From Diplolepis rosae (lineage: Eukaryota; Arthropoda; Insecta; Hymenoptera; Diplolepididae), in NCBI GenBank assembly GCA_030998225.1, contig JAPYXD010000466.1, forward strand, positions 5,063,001 to 5,127,000: a stretch of 64,000 bases of DNA, written 5' to 3'. This document shows, piece after piece, positions 11,500 to 21,965 of this stretch (position 1 is its first letter; every line of letters starts with the position of its first letter). The notes below the pieces were generated by a model. It saw only the letters and a program-made list of their open reading frames with translations, searched no databases and was not told the origin of the DNA. The position numbers were made by a program, and so were the translations under genes.

Positions 11500-12137
11500 C
11501 TTTTTTTAGAAATATTTTTTGGGGAACGTATTTAAGATAAACACTTGAAATTTTTTTCAGTTCTAGGTACAAGTTTATTGTACAAGTACAAACAGTTTTC
11601 AGTAGAAATATGCAAAGGGGGAGGCATTGAGCAATGGCGGCGCGCCGAACGAATTTTTCCCACTCTCGGAAGTCCTGCCGCTGTTTCAGATGACCTGAAA
11701 CACAAAAGTGAAATATATTCTTACTCTGTATACTTTTGTCTTTGGCCGGTACTAGGATTTCGAAAAAAAATGAAAAATGAAAAAATTATGCGATTTTGAA
11801 CGAAAAACTTGATTTTTGCCCACTTTTTTTGATACAAATTATTATGTAAAATGAAAAATTGTTAATATTTTTTGAAGATTCTAGTACGAGTCATAGCTAA
11901 GCCCTTGATACACGACTGTTAAAAATTTCGTGGCCATTGCTCAACTCGTTTGGCTTAAATCACTTCCGCAAGGCCAAAGATATAGTTTTGAGAAAAACGC
12001 GTTCAAAGTTTTGCTTCAGTATAAAGTGAAATATAACTTTTTGTACTTGTACAATAAACTTGTACCTACAACTGAAAAAAAAATTCCAAGGGTTTATCTC
12101 AAATACGTTCTCTAAAAAAAAATTCTAAAAAAAGGAA
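11500..12137. mobile_element. Long-hairpin (foldback) element
   Basis: Two arms of about 95-100 bp, 11,500-11,592 and 12,035-12,137, are inverted copies (for example GGTACAAGTTTATTGTACAA against its complement), separated by ~440 bp. The interior includes TTTTGAGAAAAACGCGTTC at about 11,987, a motif shared with several other elements in the window. No coding capacity; exact ends and target duplication are not resolved. Confidence 0.65.
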
Positions 12138-12140
12138 GGT

Positions 12141-12830
12141 TTTCGATCAATTGGACGTTTTTCTGTAAAAATACTATGGTTGAATTAACAAAATTGTTGT
12201 TAAATCAACCATATCTTTTTCCGATTGTGAGTCTAAATTGAACTGAAATATTATAAAGTTGACCCTTCCGCAGTTTTTAAGTGAGTCCGCAATAAAAAAA
12301 TGTTGAGTATGCGTTTACAGAAAAAATTCTCTTATTATGTTTTTATAACCTTTTCTCAAATAATCCATACTTTTCTACTTTTTATTGAGAAATTGACTCG
12401 ATAAAAAAGGATAATCTGAACCTTTTGATTATTTAGTGTAGGACTCAAGAGCTTAAGGCCCTAAACTTAATCGAGCCTATAATATACATCCAAAATGCTA
12501 TAAAAACAGATTTGCGACCGCAAAGAAACCGACTTAAATTCTCATCACATTGAATCAATCTGTCTGGCTCTTACTGAAGCCATAAGGTCCAAATTTCTAA
12601 ATTTGAAACCTTTTTACAATCCTCACCGTAAAATTGTCACTTTACCTCAGAAAACAAATTGGATCCAATCGTTTCAAAATTTGAGAGGCTTCATCTCATA
12701 GCCTATTCGATGCATTTATATCGTAATTATTTCTACCTTACTATATTTACCATCTCAAAATGACACAATGCAGTCTTGAATGGGCCCCGGTTAGTCTTTC
12801 AAATTTGTAGACAGTGGCATCGTGATGAGT
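12141..12830. other. Intergenic DNA
   Basis: AT-rich, non-repetitive within the window, no coding signal. A short (GA)n microsatellite follows at 12,837-12,856. Confidence 0.4.
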
Positions 12831-12836
12831 ATGAAA

Positions 12837-12856
12837 GAGAGAGAGAGAGAGAGAGT
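12837..12856. repeat. (GA)n microsatellite
   Basis: About ten GA dinucleotides in a row. Confidence 0.9.
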
Positions 12857-12899
12857 CTGCATGAATGAAGGAGAGAATTGAAAGGTCGAAGCAGAAACC

Positions 12900-13026
12900 G
12901 AGGAAGAAAGAAGGCGGTTGATAAATAAAGTTCTAAAGATCGCGGCACTTTAATCTCCCTTTGGAGGCGCTGTGCCGCGCTTCAACCTGAATAGGACGAG
13001 GTCCCGACTCATTATGGCAACTTGCA
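12900..13026 (+). other. Candidate first exon with start codon and splice donor
   Basis: A GC-richer stretch ends with ATGGCAACTTGCA at 13,014 followed at once by GTAAGTAT, an ideal 5' splice site. It would be a 5' UTR plus four codons of a first exon. Neither promoter nor second exon can be identified by eye, and a four-codon coding part cannot be recognised, so this is only a pointer for transcript data. Confidence 0.2.
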
Positions 13027-13260
13027 GTAAGTATCCTCGTGCTCAAAGTTTTGTTGAACCATTGAGGTTGTTAGGTAAACTATTCCAAACATGGATTATA
13101 GATACACAGTACACAGCACACAGCATACTTTAGATCTTTCCGTGATTTGTCAGAAATGTATTACTTTCGCTTGCATTGTATTATTAGAGGAGCAACGGGT
13201 GTAATGGGTTGCCAAAGGAAAATTGCTTACAGCAATCAATATAAGTTTTCACACTAAATA

Positions 13261-13394
13261 ATATCTTCTAAAATACTTTATCTACGAAAAAATGATTTGA
13301 ACAAAGGTTGACCAGGACCTAGGGGGACATTTGACTGTACCATCAATCCTGACCTTGAGGTCAATTTTCAAGGTCAAATGGAGGTAAGACCCTT
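13261..13394 (+). repeat. Outer inverted repeat, left copy
   Basis: About 134 bp that recur inverted at 19,044-19,176, including ATCTTCTAAAATACTTTATC and GACCTTGAGGTCAATTTTCA. Together with the inner pair (13.81-14.22 / 18.05-18.47 kb) it shows that these two flanks are inverted copies of one repeat family. Confidence 0.85.
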
Positions 13395-13810
13395 TTCATA
13401 AATGAGAACCCCTATTTTTGACTGCGGATTTGAAAAGAGCGGGAAATTTCACGTCAAAAATGACCCGTGAAAAATGGTTTTTGTGACCTTGAAAAGGTAA
13501 AAAATTAAGGTAAAATGTCTGAGAAACGACCAGATGCCCTTTTTCTGCATTGTCTTGGTTGTTTGGGGTAAACAAACGTTGAAGATGCTTCACAAAAGTC
13601 AATGAAATGTTGAGGTGTACATCATCTTGACCATCATGACCTTCAGGTCAATTTTCAAGGTGACTTGAAGGTCAAGACGATTTTTCTTAGATTGAACTCT
13701 GTGCCCGGGTACATTTTTTTGTAGATATCAGGCTGTGGATTGTTATTACAACACCCCCCCCCCCCCAAAAAACACACCCAGACAGTAAACATCATTTCGG
13801 ATAAGATGTA

Positions 13811-14222
13811 AAGACTGTGACTATGTAGTTACAAAAGTGAAAATTTTACAATGCCACTTCTCCGTGACTAGTTACAAAAAAAAAACACTTTTTCACTACT
13901 TTTAGCGTTACCCAGAAACAACGGCGTGGACGTAGTAAGTTCTGTTTCCTTTGGGGTGTTTACCTATCGTGGGTTCCCCTTACCTCTCACGTTTTGGGTG
14001 GTTGATTAACGTGAGTCCCCTAGCCTCTCACCTTTGCTACCAGTGTTACAATCAGCCACGGAGTAACTGTTCGAAGTGCTCTCCATTGGCTTGAAGACAC
14101 AAACGTAGACGTCTTTCAAAATCGCCCACAGTTTTCAGCAAAGTTTCTCGAGAGATGACTGCGCAAGCTCTCCGAATCCTTCCCATCAGATTTTCTCTTG
14201 TTGTGGGTCGCTGAGCACTAAC
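13811..14222 (-). pseudogene. Transposase 3' fragment, inverted copy
   Basis: This ~410-bp segment is the reverse complement of 18,050-18,475, the 3' end and terminus of the transposase pseudogene at 17.4-18.2 kb, with scattered substitutions. It contains only the degraded C-terminal region and downstream non-coding part, including GTGACTATGTAGTTAC at the outer end. A 15-bp poly-C tract lies just outside at about 13,752. Confidence 0.7.
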
Positions 14223-14225
14223 ATT

Positions 14226-14943
14226 TAGATAGTCAAGTTTAGTTTTTCACTCGTTTAAAAAAAAATTAATTATTTGAATCAAACAAATTTGTGCATTGTT
14301 ATAAGATCATAGAAAAGTTTCTTTGATTTAAAGATATTTCTTGATTAATTTAATTTGATTTGAATGAAAGTAATTAATGTCTGCGCAGTCGCATATTTTC
14401 ATAAATTTAAAGAAAAAATTGTCTTTGTTCAGGGTAATTATATTAAATAAATTATTCCTTAGGTTTTCGCATAACTGTATTTAAAGCAAACAAGAATTGT
14501 ATTGAATAAAATAAATAATGTTAAAAAAATAATTCTTTTCATTAAAAATAAGCTAAAAACTTGATTTCTTAAAATAAAATAAAAATTAATATTTGTTCTG
14601 AAGGTGTTTCCACTTCGAATTGAAGCAATAAAGTTGATAAAACGATTTCTTAAATTTGAATAAAACTTTTTTCTGGCTGAACTAATAGATAATGTAATTA
14701 TTTCCAACCAGTTGCATGGTGACAACTTTGCTCCAGTTATCCGGGTAAAGTTATTCTCAATATTTTTATAGAAATAGAAACATTTTACGAGTGAAAAATT
14801 TCACTGTTCTATTCATTGCAATTTTTACATTCTCATCATGGATGAGAAGGTATTGGTTTTATGTGAAAAATGACTTTCGAAAATTTCATCAAATCTTTAC
14901 GTTTTGAGACCCTCTGAGTCCGAAAAAAGGGTTGTTACGAAAG

Positions 14944-14986
<43 letters not shown>

Positions 14987-15088
14987 AGGTCGTGTGCGGC
15001 ATAACTCTCGATAGAATTATCAGATTGAATTGAGCTTTGGTACACTTTATCGGAGCCGAAAAAGTAAGGACAAGTTCGTTAACCAGCC
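14226..15088. other. AT-rich DNA with a (GTCT)n microsatellite
   Basis: No gene. A run of about ten GTCT units lies at 14,944-14,986; the minus-strand frame rich in QTDR repeats is created by this microsatellite. Confidence 0.6.
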
Positions 15089-16893
15089 ACATCCAATCAA
15101 AATTGAGGGATTGAGCACTACTTTTGTGTTTTTGAAAATAATTTTTTGTAAAAATCAAAAATTTTAATACTGGTTTTAGATAGTGCTCATAAATCTCTAA
15201 AAATTATCCTGATAACATTTTTTGATTAAATCAAAATTAGAAATGTCACAGCATATTCAAATTCGAAAAAAGTCAATATCAAAATTCCATTTTCCAGTTA
15301 AATTATACGAGATACGAAAAAACGTTATGATACAATATTATTGAATAAATAAAGACCTACAAATTTGAATTGTAACATTTTTTCATAAGATGCATATTTT
15401 TTTTTTAATTCAAAAATAATCTATTGAAAATCCAAAATTCAATTTTTTAACAATAATATGTGAAATACGAAAAAAACGTAAGAATACAAAGTTGTTCGTT
15501 TTAAAAAGATCTACAAGTTTTGTCTCACACAGTTTATGAAAAAACATATATTTTTCGTTTCAATTCCAAAAAATACGATTAAAATTCAATAATTCCATTT
15601 TTTAGACAAAATATATGAGATACATAAAAAAAGTTCAAATGAAAAATTATTTGCCTAAATGAGGTCTACAAATTCTTATTAAGAAATTTCTCGACGGGAT
15701 GTATATTTTATGTTTTGATTATTAATATTAAAAAAATTCGATTTTTTTCACCAAAATATGTGAGATACGAAATAAGCGTTGTTCTGCAAAATCGTTTCCT
15801 TAAGGTAGTACGATCACGAAAATTAGACCTCAGACAAAAATAGATAATTTTGCTTTCAAGAATAGCAACATTATTATTGAAGGGCCAATTTGAATGACAA
15901 AAGATTATTTTTCATGAAAAAAATTTGAAACACAAAAAAATAATGTTATTAATAAATGATTTCAAATTAATTAGTTGAGTTTGAAATTTTTGTTCACAGA
16001 AAGATTTTCAAATTCTTTAAAATATTAAGTTATTAATAAATTTTATTTTTGCCCAAACTTATTTTCTTATCGCTTCGAGTCAAATTTTTAAAAATGATGC
16101 GATTCTAATAAATTATGGTTCATTTTTTTAGAAAAAAGATTCTCTACAACTTGATAATAATTTATTATTATCAAATACAGCAATTTGTTTATAAAAATTT
16201 TGTTTTGAAAAATTGTTTTTTTATAATTTCAGCCATTAAAGAATTCGATTTCAAAAATAGGAAACTGTCATATTGTTGACAATATTTTTCCTAAAAGAAT
16301 GAACCGTGATTTATTAGAATCGCATCATTTTTAAAAAAAATTTAAGAAGCGATAAAAAAAAAAGTTGGGTCAGAAATAAAACTTATTAATAAAATTATTT
16401 TTCTGTGTTTCAAATTTTTTCCCTGTAAAATAGTCAAAATAGTCCTTCAATATTAATATTGCTATTCTTGAAAGCAAAATTATCTATTTTAGCCTGAGCT
16501 CTAATTTTCGTGATCGTACTACCTTAAATAAAGTCTAGGATTATTTTTTCTTTTTGAGAGATTTGGAAGAAAATGAATTATTTTAATCATATAATTTATT
16601 AAAAAGTTACTGAAATGTATACAGAAAATCGAGCGCGAAGCGCGAGTGTCATGATGACAATGTGTTCCTTAAGGCCGATAGAGCCTTAAGTAAATTGAAT
16701 TTCCTGTTTCACTTAAACTGAAAAAGTAATTTAGTGAATTTGAGAAAATGAGTAATTCACATCATCTTTAATATTATAAAATTGGTTTGAGCTTCAGTAT
16801 TAAATGATAAGAAATAAATTTAAATGTATGTGAAGAGCACAAGACTGAGCGCGAAGCGCGACGATCAAATAGCGCGCCCCAGGCGCGCTCAAG
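15089..16893 (+). repeat. Dispersed repeat, copy 1 (carries a TTAA insertion)
   Basis: Both sides of the hairpin insertion at 15,804-16,523 match, in the same order and orientation, the repeat at 37,782-38,845 at high identity, starting ACATCCAATCAAAATTGAGG. The 3' part is marked by GC-rich mini-hairpins (GAGCGCGAAGCGCGAG at about 16,630 and similar). No coding capacity. The element class is not clear; terminal hairpins would suit a Helitron-like end, but I cannot define TC and CTRR termini. Confidence 0.8.
15804..16523. mobile_element. TTAA-flanked long-hairpin element, 720 bp
   Basis: It opens GGTAGTACGATCACGAAAAT and ends with the exact inverted copy, with TTAA on each side. The inverted similarity continues inward for 250-300 bp on each arm, so the element can fold into a long imperfect hairpin. 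The homologous repeat at 38,466-38,469 has a single TTAA and no insert, proving the boundaries. TTAA duplication is the hallmark of piggyBac-type transposition; this copy has no transposase and would be non-autonomous. Confidence 0.9.
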
Positions 16894-16950
16894 CTTGCGA
16901 GCGAAGCGAGCTGCGCGCGATGAGAATGTGCCCGCAAAGCGGGCAGATTT
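16628..16950. repeat. Cluster of GC-rich mini-hairpins
   Basis: Within AT-rich DNA lie several short palindromes with 3-7 nt loops: GCGCGAAGCGC at about 16,630 and 16,850, GCGCGCCCCAGGCGCGC near 16,874, GCGAGCGAAGCGAGC near 16,896, and GCCCGCAAAGCGGGC near 16,930. Most of them, with minor differences, also end the second copy of this repeat at 38,573-38,840. Confidence 0.75.
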
Positions 16951-16953
16951 TTT

Positions 16954-17394
16954 GCATTGTAAAAGTAACGATTAATTGTATGCAACAAGAAATAAAAATA
17001 ATTTGTTTGTCAAACATAGTTATATCTATAGTAGAATCTTCGATTCATCAAGTTTTGCTACATACTAATTAAAAATTTAGGTATCTTTTAGATGGTTAAG
17101 TTTTGTTTTTCACTTGTTACAGTTTAATATTGAAAAAAAAATGTATTGAATTGCAAAGAATTGTGTTTTCTTATACGTAAGAGTTTGATGACCATTTGGT
17201 GTTAAGCTTTTTTCTTTATTGAAATAATAATCTTTTTCGGAGCTTCATGCAGGAAAAATTTATTATTTCAAAATTCTAAATGCTACCAGTTTCAAATTCG
17301 TAATTTCAATCATTGAAAATTGAAAAAAAAAAAAACAAATTAGGTATTGTCAATTTTTGTGATATTTTGATAGTTTCCAAAGAAATTTCGCAAT
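16954..17394. other. AT-rich DNA upstream of a transposase pseudogene
   Basis: No gene. The stretch near 17,082 (TTTTAGATGGTTAAGTTTTG) resembles 14,222-14,255, suggesting that a terminus of the transposase-bearing family lies here, but the end cannot be fixed. Confidence 0.35.
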
Positions 17395-18229
17395 ATGGCT
17401 GATTACTTACCTATTGAAATCGTTGATATGATACTAATTTTAGGGGGATCTCACGTTAATTACGCCGCTGCATCAAGACTTTACGCTAAACGATTTCCAG
17501 ACAGAAGACATTCTACTAATTGAACAATAAGTACTTTGACTGAATGAGCTCGCAATGGGATTCTTTTTCATGAACGCCGACATCATGAGTACAACGAAAA
17601 TGATGAACGAGCTGTAACTGTTTTATCAGCTGTTCATGTTGATCCACAAATCAGTACTCGAGAAATTGAAAGAGAGATAGGTATACCACAAAGTACAGTA
17701 TCAAGAATTTTAAGATCTCTGAACTATCATGCTTACCACATTACTCAAACGTAAGCTTTGCGCGTATTAATTTTTGTCAATGGACTTTGCAAATGGTACA
17801 GAATGATCCTAGTTTCTTTCGATATGTAATTTCTCAGATGAAAGTAAATTCTACAGCGACGGACAGCTCAATAGACATAATTGTCATTATTGGTCGGACG
17901 GAAATCCTCACTGGTACAGACCAATGGATCATCAAAATCGATGGAGTGTTATGATGCGGTGCGGAATAGTAAATGGCTATTTAATTGGACCCTACTTTTT
18001 TGACGGAAACGTTGACACACCAGATCTAACATCACCTGATTCCTTTTTATAAGGTTATATTGATAATGTAGTTTTTGCTCTGTGACCCACAACAAGAGAA
18101 GATTTGCTGGAAAGGATTCGGAGAGATTGCGCAGCCATCTTTCGAGAAACTTTGCTGAAAACTGTGGACGGTTTTGAAAAACGTCTACGTTTGTGTCTTT
18201 AAGCCAATGGAGAGCACTTCGAATGATTG
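17395..18229 (+). pseudogene. Tc1/mariner-superfamily (IS630-like) transposase pseudogene
   Basis: The frame starts MADYLPIEIVDMILILGGS, has an arginine-rich FPDRRH motif, a helix-turn-helix (DPQISTREIEREIGIPQSTV) and a catalytic-core stretch with SDESK and YWSDGNPHW, arranged as in the long IS630/mariner-like transposases common in insects. The first catalytic aspartate region is kept. The part that should hold the second and third acidic residues is missing after YLIGPYFFDGN, and the frame is broken by frameshifts and many stops. It is a dead, internally deleted copy; its 3' end is duplicated inverted at 13.8-14.2 kb. Confidence 0.75.
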
Positions 18230-18586
18230 ATTGTAACATTGGTAGCAATGGTGAGAGGCAAGGGGACTCACGTTAATCAACCACTCGAAACGTGAGAGGC
18301 AATAGGAACTCACGACAAGAAAGCACCCCAAAGGAAACAGAACTTACTACGTCCACGCCGCTGTTTCTGGGTAACAGTAAAAGTAAGGACAAAGTGTCTT
18401 TTTTTTGTAACTCGTCACAGAGAAGTGACATTGTCAAAATTTTCTCTTTTGTAACTACATAGTCACAATAAATCATCGAAGCGGTAACGAGATCTTCTCA
18501 AAATGGCAGACCCAAACGGTGTGCAAGATACAGTACGCATCTGTCTTCTGAAACGAAAATACTTAGTTATTCGTAATTAAGTTGCC

Positions 18587-18742
18587 GAGGTACTGACGTA
18601 GGGATTTAGTAAATTTTCGAAAATTGACAAAATGGCGCACTTTGCAAAAAAAAATTTCGTTTTTCCCTCTTTTTTCGAGCGTAATGAGCCGTAAAAAATG
18701 GGGAAAAATTTTCTTTTTTCAAAATCCCTACGTCAGTACCTC
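18587..18742. mobile_element. Small TIR element, 156 bp
   Basis: It begins GAGGTACTGACGTAGGGATT and ends with the inverted copy. No coding capacity; target duplication not clear. It is embedded between the transposase remnant and the outer inverted repeat. Confidence 0.65.
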
Positions 18743-19043
18743 ACATTATGCATAAAAATTTATTACACAAAATTGGGCCGAGTCGATTGAATAGATTTTC
18801 TGCAATCCTGCACACCAACTTGAAAAACACGGTTTTGAGAAAAACGAGCTCAAAGTTTGAAAACGGGATGAATTATTGTTTTAATCAACCGCTCGCGGGA
18901 GCCTTTAGCTCCTGCAGCTCAAAAACTAAGCTGGTTTCGAACAAAACCTTTTAGAAAAGTCTTTTTAACATGTTTTAGATTAGAAATAAGCAATAAAAAA
19001 AATCAATTTTTCGACAGTGACACACAGGTCTACCCCCTTAAGA

Positions 19044-19176
19044 AAATGGTCTTACCTCCATTTGACCTTGAAAATTGACCTCAAGGTTAAAATTGATGGT
19101 ACAGTAAAATGTCCCCCTCGGCCCTGGTCAACCTTTGTCCGAACCATTTTTCGTAGATAAAGTATTTTAGAAGATA
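19044..19176 (-). repeat. Outer inverted repeat, right copy
   Basis: Inverted counterpart of 13,261-13,394, with a few substitutions. Confidence 0.85.
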
Positions 19177-19179
19177 TTT

Positions 19180-19564
19180 GGGATTATAGATTAAAATGGG
19201 TCACCGTGTATATTCTGGTATTATTATTCTAGTTAATGTTACAGGGAAATATAGTAAAAGTAGTTTCAAGATGCGCCGTTAGCAACGTTACTGTCTACAC
19301 AGTCTGGCGCCTTTTCGTTTTTCGCTATACATGCAAGACTCGGCATTTTGACTGTCGAGGGGCAGCCTCCACCACGCCACCTTTCCACTTATTCAGTGGG
19401 AAGGTGGCGTGGTTACATACATGTTTATACCAGTTTCCTGTTAGTTATGATGTGTATTAAGTCGCTGGCAAAAACAAGTGAAAACGAAAACAAGGTAGAG
19501 TCCAAAGGAATCTTAAAGATCTCGCGTCTTGCCTCGAATTATTTTTACAAAGTTCTAAAGAAAT
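19180..19564. other. Intergenic DNA with a perfect-looking short hairpin
   Basis: A hairpin of about 17 bp (CCACGCCACCTTTCCACT against AGTGGGAAGGTGGCGTGG, 6-nt loop) lies at 19,372-19,412. It is too short for a microRNA precursor. Nothing else recognised. Confidence 0.5.
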
Positions 19565-20262
19565 GGACCCCTCCTAGGACCTGTAGGACCTTGCCGTTGG
19601 TGGAAGGGCTTATTGCGCGGTCCCTGGCTCTATAATCGGGTTTCCTCGTGCGGATGGATGGGGTTGGGGGCGGTCCCGGTCCTTGGCTCGCGATGCGACC
19701 AAGAAACGGCTCCCCCTAAGCCAGGGTGTGCGCCACCGTGCCTATTGGCTCTCTTGACACCCGGAGGTAAGTCAGGGTGCCTCACATGGTGCCTTGGGAA
19801 CACCGGGTGACCTTCCTGAGTACTTAGACTTAACCCTGCAAGCGGGGCTCTGCAGGGTCAGACCAAATGTTTCCCCAGCTTCTCGTGGGATTAAAATGAA
19901 TCCAGAAAATAAAAAAAATAAAATGACATCTTTAAGGTGGGAGAGGCGGTAGCTGAGGTGGATGTGGAGCTGGGCTTGCAAAGGTCTAGCACAAATCCAC
20001 CCCTGCAAACAGACCCTACAGAATCGCAAACGCCGACGGTGGCTGCTGGTCCTGGCTGTACTGGGTCTCAGAAGAGGAAGCTGCGGCGACAGGGCTTTCG
20101 CACAAATGAAGCGGCTAGTGGCGCCACAGCTCTTCAGTCTCCTGTGGCGAGAGGAGTGGCCCCCAAGCGACGAAAAGGTTCTAAGAATACCCCCCCCCCC
20201 CCCCCGGAAAGGGATGAGGATTCCAAAGAGGCCCGGCTGTCGTCCTACGGTTTCTGGAGGTG
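19565..20262 (+). pseudogene. LINE 5' UTR and ORF1 start (probably LOA-type)
   Basis: A GC-rich block unlike its AT-rich surroundings. After ~320 bp of 5' UTR-like sequence an ATG near 19,895 begins MNPENKKNKMTSLR. A frameshift then leads into a frame of about 110 codons containing LGLQRSSTNPPLQTDP, a basic VARGVAPKRRKGSKN segment and a poly-C-derived proline run (about 20,191-20,207). A low-complexity, Pro/Ser-rich, basic N-terminal region is normal for ORF1 of R1/LOA-type LINEs. The frame ends near 20,262 where the gypsy region starts. The rest of ORF1, with its zinc knuckles, is not seen. I infer it is the 5' part of the LINE that resumes at about 25.5 kb. Confidence 0.5.
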
Positions 20263-20394
20263 TGATAATAACTTTTTTTCTCAAATCACCTTCGACAAAA
20301 TACTTATTCTTTAATTAGCATAATTTAAAAGATTTTAATTATACTAATTTGTTCAATTTTTCAGGGTGCCAGATCTTTCGCGGATCAAGGATAA

Positions 20395-20800
20395 TGAAAA
20401 AGCTAAATCAAATAAATTTTGTGACGGATCTTAAATGAAAATTAATTGCTAATTTAGCTTCTACAGTACGACGAAGAGAATTAATAGATTTAGGATCTCT
20501 ACCATAATTTAAAAATCTATTGCAACACGCTTATAAGTTTTTTCTATTCCTAGATTACCTGCTTGGGGTACATCATGGGCTTCAGAAAGAATTTTACTTT
20601 TATTCTCATCACAAGGAACTAATTTCCATTCATTTAAATCAGGTACTAAAGATGAAATTATAGGTTCGGGTCGGAAATTGTATAATTTATTGTCTCTAAT
20701 CTTCCAGTTTGGAAATCTTTCAGGGAAGTTAGAAATAGCAAGAAAACGTCGCAGATACCAAGAAAGAGGTTCTTCATAAGCTAAATTAATTCGTTCTTCA
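20395..20800 (-). pseudogene. gypsy integrase N-terminal fragment
   Basis: After a frameshift at the end of the RNase H frame, minus-strand translation continues with PEERINLAYEEPLSWYL… and reaches ILSEAHDVPQAGNLGIEKTY, the first half of the HHCC zinc-binding domain of retroviral-type integrases (the second His of the usual HxGHxG is Asn). Similarity stops soon after; the DDE catalytic core is missing, so the 3' part of pol has been lost. Confidence 0.65.
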
Positions 20801-21768
20801 GGAGAATGAACATGCAGGAGAGAGCATCTGGGACATGATGATAACTACCCTTTCGATGAATAATTTCGAAATCATATTCTAAAAGTGACAAAGCCCATCT
20901 GGCTAATCTTCCTGTAGGATTCTTAAGATTATGTAACCATCTTAAACTGCTATGATCTGTGATTACAGTAAAGTGATAACCTTCAAGGTATGCTCTATAC
21001 TTTTGTATTGCCCAAATGACAGCAAGACACTCTTGTTCTGTGGTTGAATAATTATTTTCAGCATCTGATAGGGATTTACTAGCATATGATATAACATGTT
21101 CTAAACCATCAAGAGTTTGAGTAAGAATTGCACCTAGACCTGTACAACTGGCATCAGTTTGAAGAACAAAGGGTATACTAAAATTTGGACAAGACAGAAT
21201 TGGAGCTTCAACCAAATAAAGTTTGATTTGTTCAAAAGCCAATCGCTGTTCATTAAACCAAAACCATCGTTGTTTCTTTTTCAACAGAAGATTTAAGGGA
21301 GCGGACAAAGTAGCAAAATCTTTTATGAATTTTCTATACCATGATGACATACCTAAGAAGCGTATAAGTTCTTTAACATTATTGTGAGCGGGATAATTTA
21401 CAATAGGAGCAACTTTATCGGGATCCACAAGCAAACCATTTTCATTGACCAAGAAACCAAGATATTTTACTTGAGAACAGCAGAATTCACATTTTGTATT
21501 ATTTAAAAATAAATTTGCATCTTTGATTTTCTGTAATACTTTTGTTAGCCATTCAATATGTTCTTTAAAAGTTTTAGTAACAATTATAATATCATCCAAG
21601 TATGCAAAAACATGTGGTTCCATCTCAGGACCAATAAGAGAATCTACAAGTCGTTGGAATGTCGCCGGTGCGTTAGTAAAACCAAAAGGCATTCTTTTAA
21701 AATGAAATAAACCACGACCAGGAAACGAAAATGCCGTTTTCTCGCGACTATTCTTTTCCAAGGGAATA
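20781..21768 (-). pseudogene. gypsy reverse transcriptase / RNase H region
   Basis: A long open stretch of about 330 codons. It contains FHFKRMPFGFTNAPATFQRL, the catalytic box FAYLDDIII, the thumb-region HIEWLTKVLQ, FLGMSSWYRKFIKDFA, and the RNase H motifs LQTDASCTGLGAILTQ, EQECLAVIWAI and ITDHSSLRWL. All are diagnostic of Ty3/gypsy pol. The enzyme would copy element RNA into cDNA and degrade the RNA strand. Its N-terminal part is separated by the MITE at 21,769-21,965 and the frame ends by a frameshift into integrase. The single long frame suggests limited decay of this portion. Confidence 0.9.
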
Positions 21769-21965
21769 CACTGAGAAAAAAATTTATCCAACAAAACTTT
21801 TTTTGTTATCCTGACAAAATATTTTGTTGTCCCAACAAAACATTTTGTTTAACCAACAAAATTTGTTTGATATAGCAAAATGTTTTGTTGGCACAACAAA
21901 AGATTTTTGTTAGCTAAATAATAACCAAATATTTTTGTTGATTTGACAAAACTGTTTTCTCAGTG
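21769..21965. mobile_element. CACTGAG MITE inserted in gypsy pol, 197 bp
   Basis: Termini CACTGAGAAAA and TTTTCTCAGTG with TA on both sides (21,767-68 and 21,966-67). The interior is packed with about seven CAAAA and seven TTTTGTT units in alternating orientation. It splits the reverse transcriptase between the fingers/palm (LDIQKG) and the PLEKNSREKTAFSF region, so it arrived after the gypsy element. Confidence 0.9.

Noticed and set aside
13337..13680. AGGTCA repeats as nuclear-receptor response elements
   Set aside because: They are part of a dispersed repeat found inverted at 19.04-19.18 kb; spacing is irregular and no gene is nearby.
14889..15158. 89-codon minus-strand frame with QTDR repeats
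   Set aside because: Produced by the (GTCT)n microsatellite.
19372..19412. MicroRNA hairpin
   Set aside because: Only a ~17-bp stem, too short for a precursor, and no extended pairing around it.
19772..20284. 170-codon minus-strand frame
   Set aside because: Antisense of a GC-rich LINE 5' UTR/ORF1; long only because of high G+C.
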